A stretch of DNA of 64,000 nucleotides from Salvelinus alpinus (GCF_045679555.1 NC_092122.1:16345565-16409564), one strand, 5' to 3'; numbered from the stretch's first letter, positions 42,340-54,935 are shown. Notes: generated by a model not told the origin, from the sequence alone. Numbers and translations are program-made.

Positions 42340-44160
42340 TGTCCTGAGCCCTTTTCCACAGTGTGCATTAATGTCACAAAGGGAATAGCCAATAATATTG
42401 TTTGTTGTGGGTGCAATGGTATTGCAACATTCGTGGGCATGCTTTAAAAACCAAACACTGTGGAATTCTCTATTGCCTCCAGATAGTCACATAACATTCA
42501 GCCATACTACATTCCAATCCACAATAAAATGGGGGTGGAGTGTCATTATTTTGACCAGGAATGCACAGCATAAGGAAAATGTTTGCTTGTGAAATAAGCA
42601 TTAAGAATCCCTAAATGAAACTCAACTTCACAGGGTGAAATGAAGTTGCAAAAGCAATGCAGTGGATTTCACTTGTGGGTGCTAGCTAGTATAACACCTT
42701 AAGCTGAGCAAAAGAACAGTGTTTGTCATAATAGTAGGGTCATAAACAGTATAAAGTCAGTTGTCATTTTAATGACAAGTTGTCATGACTGTGTTTATGA
42801 CAGCTGATGCTGTTATGCCGAAGGGTTCAGGTAGTGTTAAATAATAATCCTACTCTGACTGACATATTGTAATTTGTCTATTGCCTCCATGTAGCATATC
42901 ACATAACTATCACATCATTAACCACGAACTGAACCATCCAACACCCTATTCAACATCGGATTGTCCCCATGTTGGCCACAGTTCCATACAATCATTATGC
43001 TATGACATTAGCTTGATTCACCTGCTTTTGTTGATGTTGTTCATCCTGTCACTTCTTCCGTTTCGGGAGACTTCTTTGGTGGTGACCGTGCCGAGTGACG
43101 TTGCCAAGATTGCCCCCCTCATAGGCCCTAATACTGTATTTTTTAGCAAGCTGCTATAGTACCCACATTTCTGCGGTTCCGTCTCCAAGGACAATGGCGC
43201 AAGCTCCTATGACAAAGCCACAGTAACTCGAGAAATCGAGTGTAATATATTCCCTATCTGATGGCTTTCGTGACGCAATAATGTAACGTTAGCAACCCAA
43301 CATATTCCAGGCTTGAGCCTTGCCAGATGTTTATAACGTCGTTATAGCTCCGTTGTCAACATACATGTTCATACAATTTTGACAATTTTCAGATGGAACG
43401 TTATAGCTAGCTAGCAAGTTAGAATCAAAAAAGACTCTCTCATTTTCAAACACATTCCTGTTACAAAACATTAATCACAAAGTTTACGAGCAATCCATGA
43501 CGAATTGTGTTCTTTCTGTTTTACCGTTAACAAGCACGCTAGCTAGCTAACAATCGATGGTGTTTTCCTAGCTACAATTCACTGACCAGCTAGCTCATGC
43601 TTCCTTTTCGTGATAAAACGATGCCCAAATCATTAATGATAAGCGTTTAACTCTGCTTGATTCCTGACAAGAAAAAATAGAATAGTTAGCTACATTTCAA
43701 GTTGTGAAAAATATGCATTTTAGTTTGTGCTTGGTATTATCTTCCATGATTGATTTACCACTCAGCCTCTGTTCTAGTCTCTTCACGGAGCACGCTATCT
43801 TCAGGCAAGCAAGCCTGAGCAAGCAAGGAACATTAGCCAAACATTAGCCAAACTAGCATCATAGTTTTCTCGAGCAACAGTGCCTTCTGAAAAAGTTAAG
43901 TGACAGACAAGTCTCGCGCACCACCACCAGACACACTTCGCCCATCAAATTTGGACACCGCATGTCTACATAATATCATGGGCAAAGAACTATAAATATA
44001 TTTATTTACTTATTTTATTTTTTACTTACCTTATGCTGTAGTAACTCATGTTTATCCACGGTTGCTATGGATCCCAGCTGGTGGTGGCCTCAGACAACTT
44101 TCCTTGATACGCTTGGTAAATTGTTCCCCACAGCCCTAGTTACCGCACATGACTACAACA
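42340..44160. other. intergenic sequence, no gene seen
   Basis: Between the LINE stack and the hAT element. A short repeat with internal inverted symmetry (TTGTCATTTTAATGACAAGT) lies near 42760. The rest is AT-rich with scattered GCTAGCTAG words. No frame with recognised homology on either strand. Confidence 0.45.
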
Positions 44161-47100
44161 CAGTGTTGCCAACTCCTCAGTAAGGAAAGTAGCTATTGGC
44201 TGTCCTACAAGTCGCTAGAAGTCGCTAAATGACGCCATCGCCTAATTTGCATAATTGGCCATGTGCATGTAATTGTGATGGACGCCGTAGGAGAGAGGAA
44301 TAACGTCGTGGGAGAGACAAAAAGTGAGTAAAAAACTCCCTAAATATGTTTAGAACTACAAATTAACTTTCTTCTGTTGATTCTTGTTTTTTTATGTCAC
44401 AATTCCAACCCTCCTCCTTTATCCGGACTTGGGACCGACAAAAGTGACCCAAAAGAGACACTTACTTAGTTTTTTATTTTATTTTTTATTTTTTGTTTTT
44501 TAATTTTATTTTTCTTAATTTGGTTTGGTTTTTAACCTTAGGGTCCACTTAGGAGCCTACATCAAGTCACAGTAAAACATGAACATTTTTAACCATAACA
44601 TTTCATTTTTTTGTATACAATCTACATTATCAACATTATCAACCTAAATGGACCAAAAAGAGACAATAGAAAAAACTGTCAAAGACAATGTGAGAAAATT
44701 ATGGTAACTAGTCTGGCCCTAATTCAGGTTAATAGTTTTTTTTACAGACCCCCCTCCACACACACACAGGCTGTGCTGGCTCACAGAAAGAGTGGGTCAT
44801 CATCATTTTGGTCAGGGCTCTCTATGGCAGGTTCAGCAACTGAGGGAGCTGACTTAAATGAGTAAGCAGCTGATGTGCCAAAAAGCTGCTGGTGCTCATT
44901 GCAAGCCTCACCAGACAGCTTCAGTCCATATCGAATGTACAGGATCGGTTAAGGGTCTGCAAGGACATCCGATTTCTACGTTTGCTTTTTACCACACTCA
45001 TCTGGCTGAATACTCTCTCGACTTCAGCATTCGAGTGTGGCAAGGACAACACAGACACAGCAGCCATGGCAAGTTCTTGAAACGGGTTGATATCAGCTGC
45101 ATCCCTGAACTTCCCAATCTCACTCCAGAAGCCCAGTGTTTTTTGTCTCATTCCATTTACTAAGATGGATGGCACGCCATTGCTGAACAATCTTGTCTAG
45201 CTCTGCATTTGAGTCGCCAAGGAGCTTGGCTATTTTAATTTTTTTCTCCAGGGCTCTTATTGTGCTTTAGAGTTTCCTCCACATTGAAAACTGACATGTA
45301 CTGCAATGCTTCGATGTTGTCCAGCAGTCTCACCCTCAACTCATTAGTGAGGGAGATGATGAAGGCTACACACCGCTTTCTGACATTGTTTTCATCCTCA
45401 GGCGCAAGGTGGAGCTCAGCTGCTTTTGACTCAAAAAGGTAACCAAGGTACGGTTTGGGACTGATGTATCCATCTATTGGCCCTTTGAGTACATCAACAT
45501 TTGCCAATGGTTACAGCACCCTGCTGCTCACAGACTTGATCAGGCTAACCAAGCTGTCAAGTAGCTTAAGAGGATCTACTTGCTCTCCCTCAAAAGCCTT
45601 GATGGCCAACTGTACCTCACCCAGCACTGACTTCAAAAAAGTCAGATACAATATGTTTTGAGGATCACTGTACATGGAGTATAAAACCTCAGCCATGTAG
45701 CAGTGTTCACTGGACTTGGTGACTGTGAAATGCAGCCTAAGCTCCTCCCACTGGTCCAAAATGTGTGAAACCGCAGGTTCAATGGAGAGCCAACGTGTGG
45801 CACACACCTTGGTTATCTGTAAAGGTTTCTCCCCACAGTTGATGGTCTCATATATGGCCTTGTAGGCCTCCCTGCGCTTTGGAGACACTGAAAACCAGTT
45901 ATAAGTCTCTCGTACCAAGTACTCCACACTACGTGGGATGGTGTCATTGGAAGCATGACTTACAGCAAGCTGCAGAGAGTGGCACACACAGCGAATAGGA
46001 ACCAGATATTTGAGGCCATACTCCTCCTTCAGCACTTTATGGACCCCATTGTTGTTAATCCCCGTCATAACAGAAGCATTGTCAGTCCCTATCCCCAGGA
46101 GTTTCTCTTTTTTAAGACAACACTTCTCGAGGAAAGCCACAACAGCACGGGCTATAGATTTAGCATCTCCTCCCTCCAACTCAAGCCCCAGAAATGTTGA
46201 TACAATTGTCTGCTTGGTATCACTAAAGTACCTTATCACAACCCCCAGGTACTTAGAAACTTACATCCGTGAACTCATCGAGGAGGAGGCTGAAACGCTG
46301 GTCACCCACATCTGTGACCAACTTTTTTTATAAAGTATGGTGCTAGAACACCATTAATCAATTCTGTGCACTTTGTCCTGTGCATTTTGAAGTGGGTAGC
46401 AGCTGTGGAGTCTGAGAAAGCAGCTCTACATGCTTCTCCAATGTGATCACATGCCAGCATGGAACAGTGTTCAGCGAATGGTGGCCTCAGCCTTTTTTGC
46501 AGTCAATTTTTTTAACCATAAATGGCAGCTTGTAAGGCTTTGCCTTTTGAATATGTTTTTGAGTTACTAAGTTTGGCGTAGAAATCATCCTTACAATACA
46601 ACCAGTATGCCCATGTATCATCTCCAATAAACAGCTTCAACCAGCCTTTGAATTCAGGGTTTGATTCCCACTCCTTTCTGTATTTTTGAGTGTACAGTCT
46701 AGACTGAGACATGATGAGCTAGCCAGCTAGATGTTTAGCTTATGTCACAGATAGGCGCACACACACAGTGGACAAGGTGAGTAAGTGACTGAGGCTGTGT
46801 GAGTCAAATGCAGTAATTTATTTTTGTGCAGTGATTTATTTTAGACAAAGAACATTTTACATTTGCATCCCGCCCTGAATGTAAGCCAGGGCAGGATCAG
46901 CCAGCGGCAGCTTCCCGCATGCACGATTCATTTGCAGTCTGGACACGGAGGGGTGAACATCTCCTGCTCTGACTGCAGCTGGGAGGGACTGCTGCGCGAG
47001 GACTGGGCCGCCTGTGAGTGCTTTGGGACGGGGGTGGGGCCCACGGCAGCACTTGCTGCTCGTTGAGAAGAGTAAGAACAATACGTGCTTTCACGTCAGA

Positions 47101-47200
47101 GTCTCCAAAAACACCAGAAAGTTGCTAGATTTGTCACTAGTCGCTACAGGGGTCTGAATACTCGCTAAATATAGCAACAAAGTCGCTAAGTTGGCAACTG
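44161..47200 (-). mobile_element. hAT-superfamily DNA transposon, inactive copy
   Basis: The ends CAGTGTTGCCAACT and the reverse complement CAGTTGCCAACT form short terminal inverted repeats, with GTCGCTAGAAGTCGCTAAAT and CTCGCTAAATATAGC inside them. The 8-bp target duplication is not resolved. The transposase reads on the minus strand. A start with MSQSRLYTQKYRKEWESNPE (46712 on) is followed by a catalytic core (45511-46239; LLGIGTDNASVMTG, CVCHSLQLAVSHA, CATRWLSIEPAV) and the hAT C-terminal dimerisation region (44921-45190; NAEVERVFSQMSVVKSKRRN). Several frame breaks separate these pieces. Bases 45055-45147 are copied exactly inside rhno1. Confidence 0.85.
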
Positions 47201-47499
47201 ACAATGTTATTGGATGGCAAGTTATATAGACTGAGTGATTGGACAGGTTTCTTTGCTTCTGCATGCCATGTTACCACACATGTAGCTAGTAAATAGACCC
47301 CTCTATTTATACCCAAGTTACTAGCTAGTGTTGTAACACTCACACCACGGAAATTCATTATGTATTTGTTAAATTGAAAAACAACCTTTTTTAAAAAAAT
47401 ATTTAATGTGGACCCAGGGTACAAAGAAAACAAGAACCTAGACAGAGCCACGTCCATAATGGGCTGAACTACCAACTGCACATGGACAACATGCCAAGT

Positions 47500-47575
47500 T
47501 ATCCCGAGCAGCAAAACAATTGAGTGGACTCGATAATATCCCGAGCAGCAAAACAATTGAATGGACTCGATAATA
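47500..47575. repeat. 37-bp tandem duplication downstream of rhno1
   Basis: Two adjacent copies of ATCCCGAGCAGCAAAACAAT plus TGAGTGGACTCGATAAT, differing by one base (GAGTGG versus GAATGG). It lies in the 3' flank of rhno1. The rest of 47201-47736 holds nothing else I can name. Confidence 0.85.
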
Positions 47576-47736
47576 TTATAGTCATTGCAGCATATCACTT
47601 TCAATCAGTGGACTAATGTATTCATGTGGTTTTAACTACAATTCAGTGTTAATTGCAGAACATGATAATAAAATGTCAACATTTACAGTTATGTTGATTA
47701 GATGCTAATCAGTGCCTCTGCACTTGAAAGATAACC

Positions 47737-48893
47737 TCAGTCCCTCAGCAACCTCATCAGCCCTTTCCTCCTCCATGTAACCTTGACTCCATAGTCCCTC
47801 TCTGGGGTGTCTGTTGCTAAAATCTCTGAAGTCACGGTGTGTGGCGGGGTCATCGGCTGTGACGCAGGCAACAGGAGGCGAAGAAAGGAGGAACTACCAT
47901 CATGGTGTAATTCTGGAGTCTCTACATCAAGTGGGGAGAAGACATTGTCCGTGCCAGGGGTGTGGTGTGTTGCTGAGGCAGGAGTCCGAGCAGAGCATGA
48001 CGCTGGGCTCTTGCAATGTCTGGCAACATTGGCAGCTGCCGTTCTAAGGACCCCCACACATCTGCTAGAGGTTGATGCTGCATCTTCCGGTGTTACCTCT
48101 GACAACCGTCTCCTCTCAGCTGTCCCTTTCCTGAGAGAAGTTCTCGGTGTTGGTGTCTCCGTTTCATCTTGGTTACTTAGGTACTCTGTACTTAGAGAGC
48201 CGACCTTATGCGCTTGCAAGCCCTGCTGCTCCTCATGGGCCCCAAGAGCAGATTCTACAGCTTTCTTTCCACGTGCATGCTTTTGATGGAGAGATTGGAC
48301 TGTTGACCTTCTCTGAAAAGATAAGGCTTGGAACTTGCAAACACTACTTTTTCTGGATAAGTGAGAACTCCTGTCAAGAACGCTTGTTGCAGAGAGGAAC
48401 TTCTTCCTTCCTCTGGGTGCAGGGGGCGGAGTTGATCAAACTGTGGACTCACCTGAAATTGAGTGAGAGAGACGAGACATCTTTGAACATGTTAGTTATA
48501 CATTATTTATAGTCTATGGTTTGAACGGACAACATTCAGAAGATAGTAAATAATTACATTAAAAACATGATTGATTATCATCATACACATTATCAGTTAT
48601 CCTAAACTGTGATTACCCAAGAACTACACAGCAGCCATGGCAAGTTCTTGAAACGGGTTGATATCAGCTGCATCCCTGAACTTCCCAATCTCACTCCAGA
48701 AGCCCAGTGTTTTTTGTCAACTACAGGCTGTGCAGCTATTCTGTCGCTGCTCCTCAACCAGAAATGACTTGGGATTGAGTGCCCCTCTCACTTGAGGCAC
48801 GTTGTGGTATCTGGCGTCATCAAGTGGTGGCTCAAAAAACAGCGACGGCTTCTGTGAGTTTGACAAATATGTCTTTCTTGTTTTACGGGGCAT
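47737..48893 (-). pseudogene. rhno1: RHNO1 (9-1-1 interacting nuclear orphan), disrupted copy
   Basis: RHNO1 binds the RAD9-HUS1-RAD1 clamp and TOPBP1 and helps activate ATR at stressed forks. Coding exon 1 is 48893-48617 and begins MPRKTRKTYLSNSQKPSLFF, like human MPPRKKRR. It ends at a good donor (TTGG|GTAATC). Intron is 48616-48453. Exon 2 (48452-47737) opens with VSPQFD (human WVSPDFD) and includes SSHLSRKSSVCKFQALSF. It ends in the family hallmark DTPERDYGVKVTWRRKG near the C-terminus. Two disruptions are seen. A 93-bp insertion with a 7-bp flanking repeat in exon 1 adds 97 bases and an immediate TGA, and the frame changes in exon 2 near the five-C run 48426-48422. Without them the product would be about 298 aa (human 238). 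Salmonids are ancestrally tetraploid, so another copy may serve. Confidence 0.82.
48626..48718. mobile_element. 93-bp templated insertion of hAT transposase sequence in rhno1 exon 1
   Basis: The 93 bases are identical, by direct comparison, to 45055-45147 in the hAT transposase C-terminal region (coding for QKTLGFWSEIGKFRDAADIN and onward). They are flanked by AACTACA on both sides (48622-48628 and 48719-48725). The first three bases (ACA) are shared between flank and donor. The fragment has no transposon ends of its own. Confidence 0.93.
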
Positions 48894-49255
48894 CAGAGAT
48901 CATGGCTGAGGAGCTGATGGGATCAAGAGAAGGTGAAATATAAGGTGACGTATCAAAGTAATGCAGTATGGAACAGATGTGGTATATAAGAAACGTTATA
49001 ACGCTATAGCTTGCTTTGGGTTAAGTAACGTTAGCTAGTTAGCTACAACAACAAAAAATAACAGAGTGAAGTACCCTTCCATTAACACAGTACGCCTTCG
49101 CATATCACACGACGTACCTGGGTGTATACTGCATGTCAGAAGTAGCTAGTTATCAATGTTTTGAAGAAATAATGTCAGAATCAGAAAGGACAAACATTTG
49201 GCATTTGCTTCGCTGTCCTCCTCAAGTCTTGCAGTTAACATAATGGCTAACCCTG

Positions 49256-49341
49256 ATTGGTTGTCACATCCACTGGGTTCAGCCCATTGGATATGCAAAG
49301 ACCACATGACCGGAATCGCAAATACTGCGCCAAAATTCAAA
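49256..49341. promoter_or_regulatory. divergent rhno1/foxm1 promoter: two CCAAT boxes and CDE/CHR-like site
   Basis: Two ATTGG words (CCAAT on the minus strand) lie at 49256-49260 and 49286-49290, 30 bp apart. Downstream is GCGCC AAAA TTCAAA at 49327-49341. The first part reads TTTTGGCGC on the other strand (E2F/CDE-like) and TTCAAA is the complement of the CHR consensus TTTGAA, with the typical four-base spacer. NF-Y-CCAAT boxes spaced about 30 bp next to a CDE/CHR are the known layout of DREAM/MMB-controlled late cell-cycle promoters. The element lies 363 bp upstream of the rhno1 start and 0.9 kb upstream of the foxm1 ATG. Its function is inferred. Confidence 0.65.
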
Positions 49342-50238
49342 CTCCCATTCCCTTTCACACTGAATGAAAGGAGGTGGAGATCTACAAACTACCTATCAAC
49401 TTTCATTTTCGATTATTGTCATTGTTTAATTAAGGAGTCAAGTAACCCAGAACAAAAGCGCATCGCATCACCATAATATGAAGGTTTGTTATTTTCAACT
49501 TGGTTAAAGTTGCTAGTTAGCTGGCTAATTAACTGGACTAACGTTAGCTGGCAAACTAAACGCGCTAACTACTACCGCTAGTTAGCTAACTACTATCTTA
49601 CGTTAGCTTGGGGTATATTTTTCTACCTTCTTTGTATGTTAGCTAGCTAACTATAAACCCGTGGATTAGCAACCATCTAATTTAGCTAACACCATCATGT
49701 TCTAGAAGACTGCGTCATAACCATAGCTGATATTTGAAAGACTGGTATTTATATTCTAAAATCGTTAACTAGCTAGCTATAGTAACAATTAGCTGGCTGT
49801 TTTATTTTTAATTGAAACAATCAAATATATTTTAGTATGGTTAAGTTAGCAAGTTACTAGAGTAACGTCAGCGCAAATATGGAAAACAAGTTCATGATGT
49901 GAAAGATATCCAATTCGGCGTTGTTACCAGGTTACGCAAGCTAGCTAACGCTACTTTAATTTACCCATCAAAAGAACCTTGGATAATTTTTGAAATAACA
50001 GCTTTTGCATCGACAGTCTTGATTGTTTAGTTGCAGCATATCAACTCAGGTAGAAAGTTGTCAGCACCTGATTCGTCATCAGATCAGTTTCGCTATCATT
50101 TAACCATTATAGCTAACTAGCTCTAACCTAACCAGCTTTTTCTGCCCCAGGGGAAATGTAGTTGTGACTTTAACGTTACCTGTTATCTCTTCAGACATCA
50201 AGTGAAGTCAAAGGGCCAGCCTCTGTAATCGGAGCAAA

Positions 50239-53200
50239 ATGAGACAGAGCCCAAGAAGGCCCCTGATCCTTAGGAGGAGGAAGCTTCCTTTCCAGCTAAA
50301 TGAACCAACACTTGATGGCTCAATTGATGAGCCGGATGGACTACGACACAAGGGACCATCCACATCCAAACCCTCAGGTGGCCAGTGCTTTCCTGATGGC
50401 ATCCGCATCATGGACCATCCCACTATGCCTGGCACACAAGTGGTTGTCATCCCCAAAACTGCAGACCTTCAGAGTGTAATTGGGGCCCTCACTGCCAAGG
50501 GAAAGGAGTGTGGCTCTCAAGGACCAAACAAATTCATCCTTCTAAGTGGTGGTGGCTGTATCGAGGATGGTGCAGATTCTTTCAGTCAACCTAGCTATAT
50601 GAGAGCTCGCAGCTCTGGTAGGAGTAGCATGGCTCTTGTCACACAGCCAGAGAAGGCAACAACAATGGACTGCCTAAAGGATACTAGGACTTTGACTACA
50701 ATTAAACCATGTATGTTTATTTGCTTTCATGATTTTGGGTTAAATGACCCTCCACTTTTCAGGTGTTGTTTAACTGTTTGATGATGAACATTGCTGATGG
50801 GCACAGTTTTTATTTCACAGTGAATAGGGACCTTGATTGCAGTCCTCTAGATGACAGCCTTACTAACATCCAGTGGCTTGGGAGGATGAATACAGACGGT
50901 CTTGAACCAGATCCTGCTAAGAAAGCTGCCAACAAAGAGAATCATGACGCTTGCCAACAGATTCTCCAGGTTTGGCTCCTCTTTTAGCATCTTGCTGTGA
51001 TTGTCAACGGACGTATGTAAACAGTGATGCTCAAGGAGGGTGTCACCGGCAATGTGTTATACGTTTATCTAGAATGTTTCAAGTGTGCACTCAAGTGTGA
51101 TATTAGTTCTGCGTGCTTGCTGCATTTGTTGAGTCTTCAAAGAGTAGTATCTAAATAGGCCAAACAAAACCAACCTCTCTTTTGTTCTGTTTTGCACACA
51201 GTCACAAAGTGAGCGAATGGAAGCACACATGGTTGTCAAAGACCCCTTGTCAGAGAGACCACCCTACTCATACATGGCAATGATTCAGTTTGCCATCAAC
51301 AGTAAGAAGAGCAGGAGGATGACATTGAAAGAGATCTACACTTGGATTGAGGATCACTTTCCATATTTCAGAAAGGTGGCTAAGCCAGGCTGGAAGGTAA
51401 ACATCCGTAATAAGCCCTTGGTCACAGATAGATTTTATTGGTGTCACTGTAGTAGTTGAGGACAAGATTGTGTTATAATAGAAGTGGAAAAATACCCCTT
51501 AAGCACCCAACAAAAACTTGTATAATTGCCAATGGCATAAGCCACATCCTCTTAGTTTGATATTGTCTATGCTCCTCTGCCAGAATTCCATCCGCCACAA
51601 TCTCTCCCTGCATGACATGTTCATCCGTGAGACAACACAAGATGGCAAGATCTCCTACTGGACCATCCGCCCAGAGGCCAATCGCTGCCTTACTCTTGAC
51701 CAGGTTTACAAGGTCGGCATGTTACCCACTTTTATGTTCTAAGTCATATTTTGTTGCTGGCCAATTACAACTATGGGACTCCACAAAAGGACAAATCCCT
51801 GCATATAACGGTCTTAACTCTGATATCTACTTATCTCTATGATAACTCTGTCCCTTTTGACCAATTTTCCACCCCACAGACTGAGTCTGATCCAACTTCC
51901 GTCTCGTCTCGGACCATGCAGGTCTGTGACCAACATGTAAGATTGTTTTACCCTTCTTTTCATCTGTGGCAGTCAGTCAGGGAGGACAGGACACTCAGAG
52001 AGAGGACAGGACATGCTTTCCATCTGCTCTTGTTTAGCTCATTAAGTTGACAATTAATTTCAGGGGAGGTGCGAGGTGTAGGCAGAGATGCAGACATCAC
52101 AGGACCACCGTACATAGTCAGTAACTTCTTCTACACAGGTCTAACTCATGCCGTCTTCATATGTTGTCTTTGAGAAGAGAAAGGGACCATTTCAATTAGA
52201 ATAGTTGTGTTGGGAATGAGAAGTTAACATCTCAATTGTCTCCCGCAGCAACAAAAGAGAATTGCTCCTGAAATCAAGAAAACATCTGCCAGTGCCCCTG
52301 GTGAGTGAGGGAAAGACGTGGGGGGAAACAAGCAGCTGGACAATTACCAAACCTTTGAGAGTTGGAAATTATTGATGTGTAGCTGTTGCCTCATGACTTT
52401 TTTTTCTGCCATCCATATGTTCAGAGAGGAAGATGAAGCCCCTTCTTCCTCGTGCAGACTCCTACCTGGTCCCCATCCAGCTGCCTTTCACCCAGTCACT
52501 CTTCCTGTCCTCGTCCACACAGTTCCCCCTCTCTGCCCCCCAACAGAAATCTAGCTCCACAGGAGGGGGCAAGAGGGTCCGTATAGCTCCCAAGGTAAAG
52601 TCTCACCATCACCATACGTTTTTTTTTATTGTGAAGTGCCGGGAGGTTACTTGATTCCCTATAATTATTAAATGAATACGCTGGGACTGTGTTTGGCAGG
52701 TTACGTACAGTGATGCCTCCACAGTGATGCTGTATGCTCCTCCAGTTGAGGAGATGAAGGAGGAGCAGGTCTGTGTGCCCCTGACCTCTGTTACCCCTAG
52801 AGCCATTCTGACCAACACCAGGAAGGAAGTCAGCAGCTCCCGTCGCAAGCAGCGCCTCGTCCTGCCTTCCAACGAGGAGCCTGTGCTCCTCTTCCCCGAC
52901 AGCACCTTCTTCGACTCGGGCCTGGCCTCCGACGGCTCCGCCTTACAGGACGCCGAGCTCGATCCCCGGCCGGAGCCTGACAGCCCCTGCAGGGAGTTCT
53001 CTTTCAAGACCCCCATCAAGAGCAGCCACCCAGCCTCCTCCACCCCCAGCAAGCCACCCACTGTGCTGTTAGAGCCCTGGAGGGTGACCCCGCTGGGCAA
53101 GGAGAGAGGTGGCATGCTGGACTTCAGCCCCATCCGCACCCCCGGCCCCAGCTTCACCCCGCACCGCCATGACCACACCCCCTTCAGCTTCAGTAGCACT

Positions 53201-53506
53201 CCCTTTAAGGACCTGCCCTTGTTCAACTCCCCTCGCGAGCTGCTCACCTCTGCACGCTCCTCATCCGCGGCTGGCCCCACCGGCACCTGCTCCCCGGGGC
53301 TGGAGCGTCTGCAGGGCTGCTCTAGAGAGCTCCAGATCGGGGGTCCCTCCACAGCTAACCGCTCCCTTACGGAGGGCTTGGTCCTGGACACCATGAACGA
53401 CAGCCTGAGCAAGATCTTGGTGGATATCAGCTTCTCTGGCCTGGAGGATGATGATCTGGGTATGGGGAACATCAGCTGGTCTCAGCTCATCCCTGAACTC
53501 AAGTAG
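50239..53506 (+). CDS. foxm1: Forkhead box protein M1 (FOXM1), 8 coding exons, 671 aa
   Basis: FOXM1 is the nuclear transcription factor that drives G2/M genes with the MuvB complex. Coding exons: 50239-50710, 50821-50969, 51202-51396, 51584-51712, 51880-51921, 52249-52300, 52425-52594, 52700-53506. All phases join. The start MRQSPRRPLILRRRKLP matches human MKTSPRRPLILKRRRLP. The N-terminal block HPTMPGTQVV...ALTAKGKE is conserved. The forkhead domain spans about residues 226-315 (RPPYSYMAMIQFAI, then recognition helix NSIRHNLSLHDMF at 273-285). A small 14-residue exon (TESDPTSVSSRTMQ) follows. KMKPLLPR, KRVRIAPK, FKTPIK and SSTPSK come next, and the C-terminal transactivation region NRSLTEGLVLDTMNDSLSKI...WSQLIPELK ends the protein. 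A noncoding upstream exon is likely, because a CAG acceptor lies at 50192-50194. The gene is intact and diverges from rhno1. Confidence 0.96.
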
Positions 53507-54935
53507 CCACTGCCGAGCAGAGAGCACGACCTTTTCAAAGTTCTTTGCTAGATGAGGATGCCATAGTCTCATCATTACCCAAGCTGCTCACATCATCTTC
53601 CAATCTGTAAATGTGGGAGTTTTTCTGACTTAGATTTTTTTTCTTTGTCATTGGTTGCTTTTGTCAATACTAACCAGTCCATTTCCTCTCTCTTGGTTGT
53701 TTCATGCCACAAGCATAAGCGACCATATTTTGATTACAATTCACTGCCTCCCACGATAGTCTTGAAGGAACTACTAGAGAACCGAAAAGTATGTCTGAGT
53801 TGTATGTTGATGTGTAGCCTACATAGAATATGTATGTTAATTTGCACATTTTGTAATATGTTTTGCTCTTTAAAATGTACATTTATACATAGATAAATCA
53901 TCAAACTATCCAGTGAGACCGACACTACCATGCTAGAATATAAGATGTGGTGCCTCCTCTGAAAGTGAGCGAGTCTCCATATGATTGGACCTCTGAAAGG
54001 ATGTAACATGATGTACAGAGGATCAACCACCAATGAGAGAAAGTAATAAACAACAAGGGCTGTCTACACCCAAAGGAGATGCCATTTTTGATTGACCAAG
54101 TCAACACTTATTCTAGTGCACTTTTGTAACTTATTTTAAGTATGACACAATGTCCAATCTGCTTTGTGAACTTTTAAAGAGTGGTAGTAATTTCTTACTC
54201 ACTATGTAAAAGCATAAAGTAGTATGCTGATGTCTTCTACTCCTGTGTTACTCTGTCTGTGTAGAAGGGAAATATGTTAGAATTGTCATTGGAAGTTTTT
54301 TGGCTAGAAGATTAAACATTTAATGCATGAGTTTATGGTTTTATCTTGATCAAAGGGTCATAGTTGTTACTTTGTTATGGGAAAGGAAGACTCCATTTGT
54401 ATATGACCAATTCTGAACGATGTATGGCTTTTTATGGTTATTCTCTGTTCCTTTGTTGGCTGTGCTTGTGGTGGACACATTCAGGTTTAAGGAGCATACT
54501 GTCTGCTAGTGTTTAATATCATGGCATGGGCTTGCTGGTGATTGACTTGGTTTCATATCTTTACAGTATTGGTGTCTTGGAAACTGTAGCTAATGTAAAT
54601 GTTTAAAGTGCCTTTTTTCCTTTTTGGGTGGGTGTGCTGACTACAATGAAACCCTGTGACTTTGCTGCTTCTTTTCACATTGGGTGGGTTTAGATGTCTT
54701 AACTTTGACTAGATTCACACAGTCCTGGGTTTCTTGTCCCATATAATTTAAAAGTATGATAAACTGGAAGAGGCATGAACACCACATAATATGCAAGAAC
54801 TTTTACATTCTGGTTCAGTATTTATTACATGACCAGTACAACAGACCCCAGAGGAAGGTTTGGGGAAAACTGACATGGGTAAATTTTGGGATGATTACGA
54901 AAAGCATGTCTGTTTTATGAATCCTATGTAAATGG

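Noticed and set aside
48255-48452. Separate 65-aa gene beginning SPQFDQLRPL
   Set aside because: Its first residues are the start of rhno1 exon 2 (VSPQFD). The rest is the wrong frame after the break at the C run.
52609-53472. 287-codon minus-strand frame
   Set aside because: It is antisense to the last exon of foxm1, whose plus-strand product is clearly conserved. GC-rich coding sequence often leaves the opposite strand open.
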